Assembly: GCA_024636955.1 (NCBI GenBank)
Contig: JAGXGB010000051.1
Coordinates: forward strand, 1-32,845
Length of the DNA stretch: 32,845 nucleotides
Origin: Bacteroidales bacterium
GTDB lineage: Bacteria; Bacteroidota; Bacteroidia; Bacteroidales; Lentimicrobiaceae
Reading direction: 5' to 3'
The position numbers and the translations under genes were made by a program. Shown piece by piece: positions 1 through 9,012 of this stretch (its first letter is position 1; each line of letters begins with the position of its first letter). The notes under the pieces are model-generated. The model did not search any database, was not told the DNA's origin, and worked only from the letters and a program-made list of their open reading frames with translations.

Positions 1-2517
1 ATAGCCTGAAGTGACATTGAGTTTCCATTTTGGCGTTACATTGACTTCACCACTAAAGCCTAATGTTTGGACAAGTTTGTGTTCCATTGACCGCTCAGGA
101 TACCTTAACAGGTCGTTGTATCTTAGGTTATAGCTAAAGCTCAGGTTCCAGGAGTTATTCCAATCAATATAGTTGTCAGGGGCTGCTACAATTTCTTCTG
201 CCTGCTCAAGAGGCATAACAACAGAGCCTTGGTTGCTTACAGGTTTATTGGAAGCTGAATTGAAAGCGTATGACATAGAGAAATTCCATGATGAATTCTC
301 TCTTCTGAAGAGCCGTCGGTTTACATCCCATTCAAATTGATTAATAGTCTTGCCTTCATCGGTTTTGATGTATGGTTCATACCTTGCATTATATTGAACC
401 GTTAGTTTCTTAAAAAGAGTTGTACGCGCAGACAATGAAAGTGGTTGCCATTTCAATGTATCAACGGCAAGATCGTATGATGTTCCCAGGGTAAGGCTTT
501 CAATAAGCATTATTTTCTTAGTGCCGGTTATGGTATCCTTCCTGGAGCGCACCTTCATTTCAAGATTATTATTAAGACTAAAGTTAAGCCTCCCTGATTT
601 ACCTCTTGATGGAATTCCATAAACTGAGTTGTACCTTCCATCTCCAAATATTGAATAGTTCTGTATTCGTCCTGTTGAATCAGACTGTACTGACCGGAAG
701 TAACCCAAACGTGGTGAACCAAAATCAGGCCTGTACGTGAAGCCGACCGAAGGCCGCAGTACATGCCGCACTGCTCGTACAGGTCCTTTCTTGAATTGGA
801 GCATGCCATAGAGGTTAGTGTTTAAACCTGAGCTATAACTATACTCATGTATTGCCTTAAACCCTGAAATAGTATCAGTACGAATATAACCTACAATAGT
901 ATCTTTCTCATTATTTATATCAGTAAATAGTGTATCGTTTACCCATGTATTAAGAATACTCTGAGAGTACCATCGTTCATTCAATTGTATTGAGTTGGTG
1001 AGTGTGAAGTACTTTAGCACTTTAAGGGTCAGGCTAATAGGAATATTATGTTGGACTCCGTTTCTGAATCCTTTAGCAAAGTTCCGGGTAAAAAGTAGTG
1101 AATCGTAGGTTTGAACCTCATTCCTTGCATTCATACTATATGTAACACTTATATTGTCATACCATTGCAGGTTACTGGCCTTACCAGGCAGCCTGAATGG
1201 ATAGAACCTGTTTACTGACAAGTTAACTGAAGGCAGTGTAAGATTAATAGTTTTATTGGTAGTATTTTGTCGGTGTTCAAGTGCTGCTCCAAATGAAACT
1301 CTTTCACCAAGCGTTGTTGTATAACTCACACTTGATCCAAAGGTGTTGGTTAAGTGATCAGCAACACTTACAGGGTTATACCTCGTAAAGTTAGAAGAAC
1401 CAAATTTAACACTGGCATTGAATTGACTTTTAGGTCTTGCTTTAGGATCTTGTCGATGAGTCCAGTTAACCTGGAAATCCCTTCTTTTTTGGTATTCTTT
1501 ACTTTCGCGAACACCTGAAGTGTTAATGGCATAATTAAAATTGAAGGCTCCGTTGAATTTGTACCTCTTCCTGTAATTAAAGATTGGCTTTATAGCCCAA
1601 CTGCCTCGTGAAAAAATATCTCCTACCAGCCTCAACTCCATATAATCACTGATGCCAAAATAATAGCCGCCGTTCTCCAAATAAAAACCCCTTTCAGATG
1701 ATTCACCATACGTAGGTATAACAACGCCCGAAGTTTGACCTCGTTTGTTAGGGAAAAGTCCAAAGGGAAGAATAATCGGTATAGGCACATCTTCAATAGT
1801 CATATATGCCGGACCGGTAACTATTTTATTATTTGGAATTACCTTAGCTTTTGTAAACTTTAAACTAAAATGCGGATGGTCAAGATCGCAGGTAGTATAT
1901 CCCCCACCATGTAAGTTACTTACATCATTATCCATCTTCTTAACCAGTTCACCATGCAGATAGCCCTTACCTTCCTGGGTTATAACACTTTTTATGAAGC
2001 CTTTTCTGGTCTTGAAATTGTATTTCATCTCCTTCGACCGGAATGATTGATCACCTTCAGAGAATTCGGGCATTCCGTATGCTTTCCCACTTGAATCAGC
2101 CCGAGGCCTGGCTGTCAATACATTAGAGTTAAAGTCGATCTCAATATATGCTGCTTTTTGCTTTATATTCTCATATTTTATATCTGCATCCCTGAAGAGG
2201 AACACTTTTTGATTGCCAAGATCGAGGCTGATTGAGTCAGTGGCACTATACTCAACTTTTGAGGTTATTGCACTTTTCTTTTTATTGCCATTGTTAATCC
2301 TGGCAGTAGTATCAGTTAGGACTATAGAATCTGCTAAATTGATAATTATGGAATCATTTCCCTGAAATCTGATGTTTAAAGAATCCTGCGCTCTATAAGT
2401 TGTATCGGTTTGTGCATGCAATTCCACCTTTACCACCAAAGAAAAAAGCATTATGACCCAAAATATCTTTGCTTTGGGCCAAAAAACAGTGTTAAAATTG
2501 TACTCAGTATGCTTCAA
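1..2517 (-). CDS. lptD: LPS assembly outer-membrane protein LptD (partial, 3' end outside window)
   Basis: The last component of the Lpt bridge, which inserts lipopolysaccharide into the outer leaflet of the outer membrane. The frame is open for 839 codons, with no frameshift at the places checked, and runs off the left edge. The N-terminal part has the OstA/LptA-like jellyroll pattern (for example FRDADIKYENIKQKAAYIEI near residues 95-115), then PIPIILPFGLFPNKRGQTSG, which is typical of Bacteroidota LptD, then alternating aromatic/polar strands of a large beta-barrel. I place the start at the TTG at 2517. It is preceded directly by an in-frame TAA and gives a basic stretch (KAK) before the hydrophobic run IFWVIMLFSLVV and an ELHAQ cleavage region. 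The first ATG, at 2451, would leave a short signal peptide with no positive n-region. It is divergent from the amidase gene. LptD identity is fairly sure; the start is less so. Confidence 0.85.
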   Translation of the reverse strand, partial: MKHTEYNFNTVFWPKAKIFWVIMLFSLVVKVELHAQTDTTYRAQDSLNIRFQGNDSIIINLADSIVLTDTTARINNGNKKKSAITSKVEYSATDSISLDLGNQKVFLFRDADIKYENIKQKAAYIEIDFNSNVLTARPRADSSGKAYGMPEFSEGDQSFRSKEMKYNFKTRKGFIKSVITQEGKGYLHGELVKKMDNDVSNLHGGGYTTCDLDHPHFSLKFTKAKVIPNNKIVTGPAYMTIEDVPIPIILPFGLFPNKRGQTSGVVIPTYGESSERGFYLENGGYYFGISDYMELRLVGDIFSRGSWAIKPIFNYRKRYKFNGAFNFNYAINTSGVRESKEYQKRRDFQVNWTHRQDPKARPKSQFNASVKFGSSNFTRYNPVSVADHLTNTFGSSVSYTTTLGERVSFGAALEHRQNTTNKTINLTLPSVNLSVNRFYPFRLPGKASNLQWYDNISVTYSMNARNEVQTYDSLLFTRNFAKGFRNGVQHNIPISLTLKVLKYFTLTNSIQLNERWYSQSILNTWVNDTLFTDINNEKDTIVGYIRTDTISGFKAIHEYSYSSGLNTNLYGMLQFKKGPVRAVRHVLRPSVGFTYRPDFGSPRLGYFRSVQSDSTGRIQNYSIFGDGRYNSVYGIPSRGKSGRLNFSLNNNLEMKVRSRKDTITGTKKIMLIESLTLGTSYDLAVDTLKWQPLSLSARTTLFKKLTVQYNARYEPYIKTDEGKTINQFEWDVNRRLFRRENSSWNFSMSYAFNSASNKPVSNQGSVVMPLEQAEEIVAAPDNYIDWNNSWNLSFSYNLRYNDLLRYPERSMEHKLVQTLGFSGEVNVTPKWKLNVTSGY

Positions 2518-2531
2518 TTATCCTAAATTTG
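2498..2531 (+). promoter_or_regulatory. Candidate Bacteroidota promoter for the amidase operon
   Basis: TTG at 2498-2500 and TAAATTTG at 2524-2531, 23 bp apart, match the Bacteroidota sigma-A consensus (TTTG, 17-23 bp, TAnnTTTG). The -33 element lies inside the first codons of the divergent lptD, and the leader to the amidase start would be about 160 nt, so the assignment is tentative. Confidence 0.4.
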
Positions 2532-2698
2532 TGTGTTGGTATGCTGTATTATTTGTAATTATTCAGTAAATTGATCAACTATTGAAGTACTAAAAAAGAT
2601 ATCTTAACGATAAACCTTTAGCAATTAGATGTTTACATTTCATTTGTGTGGTGAAAACTGATTAGCTGAATTATTAGTCAAAACTAATATAAAATAAC

Positions 2699-3988
2699 AT
2701 GGAGTTAAAACGCTTTTTCTCGCTAATTATTCTGTCGGTATTAGTTTGCTTTTTTACATTGCAAGCTGAAGGTCAAAAAGTGAAAAAGGTTGTTATTGAT
2801 GCAGGGCATGGAGGCCATGATCCAGGGGCTGTTGGAAAGATATCCAAAGAAAAGGATATTGTGCTTTCTATTGCATTAAAGACCGGTAAATTTATAGAGG
2901 AGAACATGCCTGATGTTGAAGTGATATACACACGAAAGACTGATGTATTTGTTGAATTGTACCGAAGGGCCAAAATTGCGAATGAGGCTAAAGCTGATTT
3001 GTTTATCTCAATACATTGCAATGCCAATAAATCCACTACACCTTATGGATCAGAAACGTATGTGATGGGACTTCACCGAAGTGACGCAAACCTATCGGTA
3101 GCACAAACTGAAAATGCTTCTATCCTTCTTGAAGAGGACTATCATGTTAAGTATGATGGTTTTGATCCAACATCTCCTGAAGGATACATATTTTTCTCAA
3201 TGCTTCAGCATGCATATCTTGATCAAAGCCTTGGACTTGCCAGCAATGTTCAGAAACATTTCAAGGACAGGGTTAATTTATTTGATCGTGGTGTTAAACA
3301 AGCTGGTTTTCTTGTTTTGTATAAAACTACAATGCCTGCCATCTTAATAGAAGCAGGCTTCATCAGCAATGTCAAAGAGGAAAAAATGCTTGCAAGTGAT
3401 GAAGGGCAAACTTACATTGCTTCTGCAATATTCAGAGCCGTTAAAGAGTATAAACAAACAGTGGAGCGAACTCCAATACCAATTGCAAACAAGGAAACTG
3501 CTAAGCCAACACCTGCAGCAAAGGATAAGGAATCTAAATCATCAGTAGGTAATGCCAAAGCTACCAATACAGAACAAGAAGCTCCCTTGTTAGCACAAAA
3601 AGATGGTCATATAAACACTATAGGTGATAATAATCCTACTGCTTCTCAAACTGCCACTAATAAGCCGGTGTTGATTGAATCTGGAGATATAACCGCATCA
3701 GAGCAAGGAAAACCTTATGAGCAATCAGTTGTTTTTAAAGTACAATTTCTTGTATCAAAGTCTATACATAATTCAATTGCCGATGAATTTAAAGGACTGA
3801 AAAGCGTTGATCATTACTTTCATGATGGACTTTACAAGTACACGTACGGTAATGAGAAATCACAGGAAGCGGCTTCCGCGTTGGTTAAAGAATTAAAAAG
3901 GATTGGGTTTAAGGATTGTTTTGTTATAGCTTTCTTTAATAATAAAAGAATTAGCTTAAGCGAGGCCAATAACATACTTGGCAAATAA
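2699..3988 (+). CDS. N-acetylmuramoyl-L-alanine amidase (Amidase_3) with C-terminal SPOR-like domain
   Basis: A periplasmic zinc amidase that cuts the bond between MurNAc and L-Ala of the peptidoglycan stem, used in cell separation and wall turnover. Residues 1-26 are a signal peptide. The Amidase_3 domain runs from about 29 to 255 and shows the zinc ligands H37 (in DAGHGGHDPG), E51 and H106 (ISIHCNA), plus the catalytic glutamate E218 (ILIEAGFISN). Residues about 260-345 are a low-complexity Lys/Thr/Ala linker. Residues about 350-429 (VFKVQFLVS...GLYKYTYG...GFKDCFVIAFFNNKRI) look like a SPOR-type fold, which in other proteins binds denuded glycan strands at the septum. The 429-residue length is normal for Bacteroidota. 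The MCE gene starts 18 nt downstream, so the two are probably cotranscribed. Family is certain; the SPOR call is from pattern only. Confidence 0.93.
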   Translation: MELKRFFSLIILSVLVCFFTLQAEGQKVKKVVIDAGHGGHDPGAVGKISKEKDIVLSIALKTGKFIEENMPDVEVIYTRKTDVFVELYRRAKIANEAKADLFISIHCNANKSTTPYGSETYVMGLHRSDANLSVAQTENASILLEEDYHVKYDGFDPTSPEGYIFFSMLQHAYLDQSLGLASNVQKHFKDRVNLFDRGVKQAGFLVLYKTTMPAILIEAGFISNVKEEKMLASDEGQTYIASAIFRAVKEYKQTVERTPIPIANKETAKPTPAAKDKESKSSVGNAKATNTEQEAPLLAQKDGHINTIGDNNPTASQTATNKPVLIESGDITASEQGKPYEQSVVFKVQFLVSKSIHNSIADEFKGLKSVDHYFHDGLYKYTYGNEKSQEAASALVKELKRIGFKDCFVIAFFNNKRISLSEANNILGK

Positions 3989-4006
3989 TATTGGAATAAT
4001 AACACT

Positions 4007-5014
4007 ATGAAAACTATTAGGCTTTCACGCGAACTCAAAACAGGGGTAGTTACCGTTCTAACTATCGTAGCTTTTATTTGGGGCTTCAATTACCTCAAGG
4101 GAAAAGACCTTTTTAATAACCAACGAACCTTTTATGTGAAGTACAACAACGTCTCAGGTCTGATGAAAGCAAATGCTGTTACCATCAGTGGTTTAAACGT
4201 TGGACAGGTTAATGATATATACTTCAGTGAAATCAATCTTTCGCAGGTTATTGTTGAACTAACAGTATCAAATAATATTAAGATTCCCCTAAATTCAACT
4301 GCACGGTTGTATAGTTCCGACCTTTTAGGTACTAAAGGAATTGAGATTGTGCCAGGCAACTCAAGTAGTCTGCTTGAATCAGGTGATACTATAAGTTCTG
4401 ACGTTGCAATGAGTATACAAGAAGAGGTGAACCAGATGGTTCAACCTGTATTAAAAAAAGCTGCAACTATGATGAGCAGTATTGATACAGTTATTTCGGC
4501 ATTAGGCGATGTTTTTAACGCACGTACGCGTGAAAACCTGAGAAGAAGCATTGAGAGCGTGCGACATTCAGTTGCGAATGTTGAGAAGGCTACTAATACA
4601 ATTGATACATTAATGACCAGTGAAAAAACAAGACTGCAGAGGATTTTGTCAAACGTTGAATCTATTAGTGCTAATCTAAATGAAAACAACGAAGATTTGT
4701 CAAGGATAATTTCAAATGCAGCAATTATTAGTGATTCAATTGCCCAATCAAATCTTGGCACAACACTTGCAAATCTGGAGAACTCTATTAGTAATCTCAC
4801 CGCAGCCACTGATAAGATTAATAAGGGTGAAGGAAATATAGGTTTGCTATTAAATGATGATAAGCTTTATAATGACCTTCAATCGTCTTCAAAACAATTA
4901 GACCTCTTACTTGAAGATATCAGAGTTAACCCGAAACGATATATTCATTTTTCAGTGTTTGGCAGGCCTTCTAAGGTAGTCCTGCATGAGGAATCCAATC
5001 AAGATCCAAATTAG
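4007..5014 (+). CDS. MCE family / MlaD-like lipid transport protein
   Basis: Probable substrate-binding part of a Mla-type phospholipid transport system between inner and outer membrane. A single N-terminal membrane segment (about residues 12-30, VVTVLTIVAFIWGFNYL) anchors the protein. The MCE/MlaD domain follows (about 37-115, with YNNVSGLMKANAVTISGLNVGQV and an IPLNSTARLYSSDLLGTKGIEIVPG segment). Residues about 125-300 are polar and helical with heptad-like spacing, as in MCE proteins that form a coiled-coil needle or tube. The partner ATPase and permease (MlaF/MlaE) are not in this window. It lies 18 nt after the amidase and 7 nt before the DUF389 gene. The order amidase-MCE beside lptD recurs in Bacteroidota and fits an envelope maintenance role. 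Confidence 0.9.
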   Translation: MKTIRLSRELKTGVVTVLTIVAFIWGFNYLKGKDLFNNQRTFYVKYNNVSGLMKANAVTISGLNVGQVNDIYFSEINLSQVIVELTVSNNIKIPLNSTARLYSSDLLGTKGIEIVPGNSSSLLESGDTISSDVAMSIQEEVNQMVQPVLKKAATMMSSIDTVISALGDVFNARTRENLRRSIESVRHSVANVEKATNTIDTLMTSEKTRLQRILSNVESISANLNENNEDLSRIISNAAIISDSIAQSNLGTTLANLENSISNLTAATDKINKGEGNIGLLLNDDKLYNDLQSSSKQLDLLLEDIRVNPKRYIHFSVFGRPSKVVLHEESNQDPN

Positions 5015-5021
5015 GTAACCT

Positions 5022-6314
5022 ATGAATAAATGGTTAGAGTATTTAGATATTGAGAGTGAAGTTGAAGATTATGAGAAGATACATCTGGCTATTGAAAAAG
5101 ATCTGATTTTTAGAGGTACTAACCTTTGGATCCTTGTTTTTGCCATTGTTGTAGCTTCTGTTGGTCTCAATATGAATTCAACAGCAGTTATTATAGGTGC
5201 AATGCTTATTTCGCCATTGATGGGGCCTATAAACGGACTTGGTTATAGTATTGCTACTTATGACTTTACTCTATTCAGAAAGGCACTTAAAAACCTATTA
5301 TTTGCTGTTGTTGCCGGTTTAACTGCATCAGCAGCTTATTTTTTAATCAGCCCTGTTTCAACTGCACACTCTGAACTTCTTGCACGTACAAGCCCAACAA
5401 TCTATGATGTTCTGATAGCATTGTTTGGTGGATTAGCCGGAATATTGGCAACTGTTAGCAGGCAAAAAGGCAATGTTATACCGGGTGTAGCTATTGCCAC
5501 TGCCCTTATGCCACCATTATGCACTGCAGGATATGGACTTGCATCATTACAGTTCTATTACTTTTTTGGTGCCATGTACTTGTTTACTATTAATACTGTG
5601 TTTATTGGACTTTCAGCTGTTGCGATGTCACAGTTTCTTAAATTTCCACTGAGAACCATAATAGAGCCAAAACAGAAAAAAAGGGTGAACAGTTTGATCT
5701 CTGCAATAATAATAATTACTACAATACCAAGTATTTACCTGGGTTACCAGCTTGTACAAAAAGAAAGATTTATTGAGAATGCTTCAAGATTTACCAGAGC
5801 AATTGGAATTCTTGAAGGTAGCTACCTTATGCGTCAGGAGGTTAATCCTGAACGAAAGTTAGTAACTCTTGTTTATGGCGGGAACCTGCTTACACCCGAT
5901 CAAAAACTGTTCCTTAATCATACTGCTAGTTTGTTTTCAATTGATAGTACTGCACTCAACATTCAACAAGGGTTTTCAGTAAACGAAAATAATAAGGTTG
6001 AAGAAGATCTTTTCAATAGTGAGATTAACCGACTAAGTTTACGTTTAAAGACTCAACAGGATAGTATACGCAATATGCAAATACTTGGCCAGCAATTATA
6101 TCTTGAATTAAATGCGTTGTACCCAAACATTGCATCTTCATCGTTTGCGGAAAGCTATGTTTATAGTGATCCAAATAATAAAGCTGTGAGAATGGCACTC
6201 ATATATATCACTTTGCGTGAGAAGGGCTTAACTGATGAGCAAAAGGAACAGGTATCTGAATGGCTGAAAAAAAGATTAAATACTTCTGCAATTAAGGTTG
6301 TATACGATAGTTAA
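5022..6314 (+). CDS. DUF389 membrane protein with long C-terminal soluble extension
   Basis: An uncharacterised integral membrane family (DUF389, uncharacterised hydrophobic domain). The family hallmark is clear: LNMNSTAVIIGAMLISPLMG followed by PINGLGYSIATYD near residues 50-85. Roughly six hydrophobic segments occupy residues 30-245, including VIPGVAIATALMPPLCTAGYGLA. The remaining residues (about 250-430) are hydrophilic: a mixed alpha/beta part, then a helix (about 335-365, INRLSLRLKTQQDSIRNMQILGQQL) and a final HMA/BON-like strand-helix segment. This tail suggests a soluble module added to the transporter-like core. The gene begins 7 nt after the MCE gene and ends 2 nt before the stop codon of the convergent OstA-like gene. 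No transport substrate can be deduced. Confidence 0.85.
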   Translation: MNKWLEYLDIESEVEDYEKIHLAIEKDLIFRGTNLWILVFAIVVASVGLNMNSTAVIIGAMLISPLMGPINGLGYSIATYDFTLFRKALKNLLFAVVAGLTASAAYFLISPVSTAHSELLARTSPTIYDVLIALFGGLAGILATVSRQKGNVIPGVAIATALMPPLCTAGYGLASLQFYYFFGAMYLFTINTVFIGLSAVAMSQFLKFPLRTIIEPKQKKRVNSLISAIIIITTIPSIYLGYQLVQKERFIENASRFTRAIGILEGSYLMRQEVNPERKLVTLVYGGNLLTPDQKLFLNHTASLFSIDSTALNIQQGFSVNENNKVEEDLFNSEINRLSLRLKTQQDSIRNMQILGQQLYLELNALYPNIASSSFAESYVYSDPNNKAVRMALIYITLREKGLTDEQKEQVSEWLKKRLNTSAIKVVYDS

Positions 6315-6316
6315 AA

Positions 6317-7819
6317 TCATTCCCACCTAAAAATATCATACCTGCTAAGAGGCCTGCGCTCACCGTGCCATTTAAAGTCTTTTAATAAAAGGTCAGCAGG
6401 ACTTAAATCTGTTTCAGGATGGAGAATTGCCGTTGGTTTTTCAAGATAGGTGATCTTATTAATTTTCTTTTCAAGGAGCAAGATATTCATGTTGCTTGAA
6501 TAAGCTTTGTTTACACCTGTCAATGTGCCATCTTCCTCACGTACCCAATATATAGTCTCTGAGTTACCTGTTACAGTAAGTTGCACGAGCTCATTGTCCT
6601 TAAAGAAACCGGTCATATTCCTCCCTTTAATCTGGTTATAACCTGTTGTGTCTTTTGAAACCAGGAAAGCTGAGCTGAACATAAATAATTTTTTAATTTC
6701 CTCCTTACCGGTTATAACAAATATTGAATCGGCAGTTAGCTGATTTCCCTCTGTCCATAACACCGGTTCCTTATGAAGCCTTAGAGTAGAATCTTTGAAT
6801 GTATATATTAACGAATCGGCCATCCCTTGTAAGTTTGACCTATAAAATTTCATGTGATAGAAGGCAAAGATTTCCTTTGAATTTTGAGCAGAATCAAAAG
6901 TTGCTCTCATTGTATCGGAATGCATAAACAGTGTATCATTGTCATCCACCATGTGAGCTTCAGGCTTTATGGTAATCATTGTGTAGCCTAATGACTTGTT
7001 GTAAACTGCATACTGGCCATAAATGATCATATTCTGTACCGTATCAATCACCCTAATATTCCTGAAAGCCTGCCCATAACCATTCTTACGCTCATAATAT
7101 AAACTATCGCCGGTGAGCACCTGGTCACCGTTTCTTACCCTTGCGTTCTCATTAAACTCCGAAATGTCAGTATCAGTGTTGTACCAGCCATTTTCAGCAT
7201 ATATGTCAGTTTCCTCGCCTTTTATGTAGGTAGGCCCTCTGAACTTTGAAATCTTGGTTTGTGTATTATATTCAAGCGTGTCACAGTTCATAGTGTAATC
7301 AGGGTTGACAAGAACTACGTCAATCCTAAAGAAAAAGTCCTTGGAATTCGTATGATAGTAACCGCGTTGGCTATCAAGCGTATTATCTTCATTTACAATA
7401 TGACCTCCGGTATTATAGGAGGCGATTCCGGTATTCCGGTCAAATATCATCTTATCAGTAGTGAGCACTGTTTTATTGTCAATAAGTTTGACATTATCAA
7501 AAACTTCGGCAACCTTTGTTTCACCGTTGTAATATATTGAGTCGCCATACAGGTGCAACGTGTCACTTGACTTAATATGTACCCGGCTATATGCTTTCAT
7601 GCTGTTGTTGGCATTATTCAAATGAGCCGAATCGCAATACATGAATGCGCCTTCATGCTCGAACACAGCATTGCCAATTATCCTTTGCACATCTTCACCA
7701 AGAGTTCTGTCATACACAGCTTCCTCAGCCTGAATCAGGCGTATTTTCTTACGCTCCTGGCTAAAAGAAACAAGGGTTGTAAGAAGAAGAAATGTGAGGA
7801 GAGTATATTTATGAAGCAT
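6317..7819 (-). CDS. OstA-like (LptA/LptD jellyroll) protein
   Basis: A secreted or periplasmic protein made of repeated OstA beta-jellyroll strands, the fold of LptA and the N-terminus of LptD, so a role in lipopolysaccharide bridging is likely. Residues 1-20 form a signal peptide (MLHKYTLLTFLLLTTLVSFSQ). The rest is a ladder of short units of the form 'D-T-L-x-x-x-S-L-x-Y' and 'T-A-D-x-x-x-F' (for example SSDTLHLYGDSIYYNG, TVLTTDKMIFDR, QVLTGDSLYYERKNG, NQLTADSIFVITG), with no C-terminal barrel and no membrane segment after the signal. At 500 residues it is far longer than proteobacterial LptA (about 185) and agrees with the Bacteroidota OstA-like family. Whether it is the functional LptA, or a second bridge protein, cannot be told from sequence. 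A TACTTTTG -7 element lies 28 bp upstream. Confidence 0.85.
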   Translation of the reverse strand: MLHKYTLLTFLLLTTLVSFSQERKKIRLIQAEEAVYDRTLGEDVQRIIGNAVFEHEGAFMYCDSAHLNNANNSMKAYSRVHIKSSDTLHLYGDSIYYNGETKVAEVFDNVKLIDNKTVLTTDKMIFDRNTGIASYNTGGHIVNEDNTLDSQRGYYHTNSKDFFFRIDVVLVNPDYTMNCDTLEYNTQTKISKFRGPTYIKGEETDIYAENGWYNTDTDISEFNENARVRNGDQVLTGDSLYYERKNGYGQAFRNIRVIDTVQNMIIYGQYAVYNKSLGYTMITIKPEAHMVDDNDTLFMHSDTMRATFDSAQNSKEIFAFYHMKFYRSNLQGMADSLIYTFKDSTLRLHKEPVLWTEGNQLTADSIFVITGKEEIKKLFMFSSAFLVSKDTTGYNQIKGRNMTGFFKDNELVQLTVTGNSETIYWVREEDGTLTGVNKAYSSNMNILLLEKKINKITYLEKPTAILHPETDLSPADLLLKDFKWHGERRPLSRYDIFRWE

Positions 7820-7846
7820 TTTGATTCAATGTTCGAGTATAAACGG

Positions 7847-7854
7847 CAAAAGTA
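7847..7854 (-). promoter_or_regulatory. Candidate -7 element for the OstA-like gene
   Basis: On the minus strand this reads TACTTTTG, a full match to TAnnTTTG, giving a leader of about 20 nt. No convincing TTG -33 element lies 19-23 bp further upstream. Confidence 0.4.
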
Positions 7855-7911
7855 GATAAATATTTTATGGAACTTAATATCCCGGTTAATCGGATAAAGT
7901 TTCATAATTAA

Positions 7912-7944
7912 TTTAGGTAGGCCGCTTAATAAGTTATAAATTTG
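7912..7944 (+). promoter_or_regulatory. Candidate promoter of the pta-hbd-ackA operon
   Basis: TAAATTTG at 7937-7944 is a perfect -7 match. TTTA at 7912-7915 is one base from the TTTG -33 consensus and is 21 bp away. The predicted leader to the pta start is about 35 nt. Confidence 0.5.
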
Positions 7945-7984
7945 CCGACCGAAAGATACCAAAACATACTAATATCACACGTGA

Positions 7985-8980
7985 ATGAATTTGATGGAAA
8001 CAATTAGGGCAAATGCACAGCAACTAAGTAAGTGCATTGTACTGCCTGAAGGAACTGAAGAACGTACTATTAAGGCTGCCGACATCATTTTAGAGGAGAA
8101 TATTGCCCGAATAATATTGCTTGGTAATCATGAGGAAATTAGAAATAAGTTCAATGAATATAGCCTTCAAAATTTTGAAAAGGCGATAATCATTGATCCG
8201 ATGAATAATCCTGATCATGAAAAGTATGCCACTATGCTATTTGAAATCAGGAAATCAAAAGGATTAACACTCGATGAAGCGCATAAACTAGTACAAAACC
8301 CGCTTTATCTGGCAACTTTGCTTATAAAAGATGGTGTTGCAGATGGTGAAGTTGCAGGTGCCATGAATTCAACAGGCAATGTGCTAAGGCCGGCATTTCA
8401 AATTATAAAGACCTTACCGGGCATAAGTGTTGTTTCAGGTGCATTTATCATGTTGCTTAAGGATAACACGTATGTGCCGGAGAATATACTGGTATTTGCC
8501 GATTGTGCCGTGCATCCTGATCCTACTGCCGCTGAGCTTGCTGAAATAGCCGTTTCAACTGCTTACACTGCAATGAATATTGCAAAGATCGAACCACGTG
8601 TTGCAATGCTAAGTTTCTCAACTAAAGGAAGTGCAAGTCATGCTTTGGTTGACAAAGTAATTGAAGCAACCCGTATTGCCAGAGAAAAAGCTCCATGGCT
8701 GAATATTGATGGTGAAATGCAGGCCGATGCTGCTTTGGTAGAAGCAATAGGTCAATCGAAAGCTCCCGGAAGTACTACTGCAGGAAGGGCAAACGTGTTG
8801 GTGTTCCCGGGCCTGGAATCAGGCAATATTGCCTATAAGCTGGTTCAGCGCCTTGCCGGAGCTGAAGCTATTGGTCCGGTACTTCAGGGTATGGCAGCTC
8901 CCATCAATGATCTATCCCGGGGTTGCTCTGTTAATGATATTGTAAATCTGGTAGCTATAACTGCTAACCAGGCAAAATAA
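7985..8980 (+). CDS. pta: Phosphate acetyltransferase
   Basis: Converts acetyl-CoA and phosphate to acetyl phosphate and CoA; together with acetate kinase it gives substrate-level ATP and acetate, or runs in reverse to activate acetate. At 331 residues it is the short, single-domain PTA/PTB type, without the DRTGG/P-loop extension of E. coli Pta. The core signatures are [18 protein letters not shown] at the N-terminus, [23 protein letters not shown] (about 114-136), [44 protein letters not shown] and [20 protein letters not shown] at the C-terminus. The last two favour PTA over phosphate butyryltransferase. A second possible start, ATG at 7994, would remove three residues. It is followed after 32 nt by the dehydrogenase gene and then ackA. 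Confidence 0.92.
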   Translation: MNLMETIRANAQQLSKCIVLPEGTEERTIKAADIILEENIARIILLGNHEEIRNKFNEYSLQNFEKAIIIDPMNNPDHEKYATMLFEIRKSKGLTLDEAHKLVQNPLYLATLLIKDGVADGEVAGAMNSTGNVLRPAFQIIKTLPGISVVSGAFIMLLKDNTYVPENILVFADCAVHPDPTAAELAEIAVSTAYTAMNIAKIEPRVAMLSFSTKGSASHALVDKVIEATRIAREKAPWLNIDGEMQADAALVEAIGQSKAPGSTTAGRANVLVFPGLESGNIAYKLVQRLAGAEAIGPVLQGMAAPINDLSRGCSVNDIVNLVAITANQAK

Positions 8981-9012
8981 TAGAATCGTTTAATTCGTAA
9001 CAAATAGTAAAA

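Noticed and set aside
2679-2686. Minus-strand TAGTTTTG as promoter of lptD
   Set aside because: No -33 partner, and the leader would be about 155 nt and overlap the amidase start region.
4441-4809. Open frame of 122 codons antisense to the MCE gene
   Set aside because: Shadow of a strongly supported coding frame, with no start site or family match.
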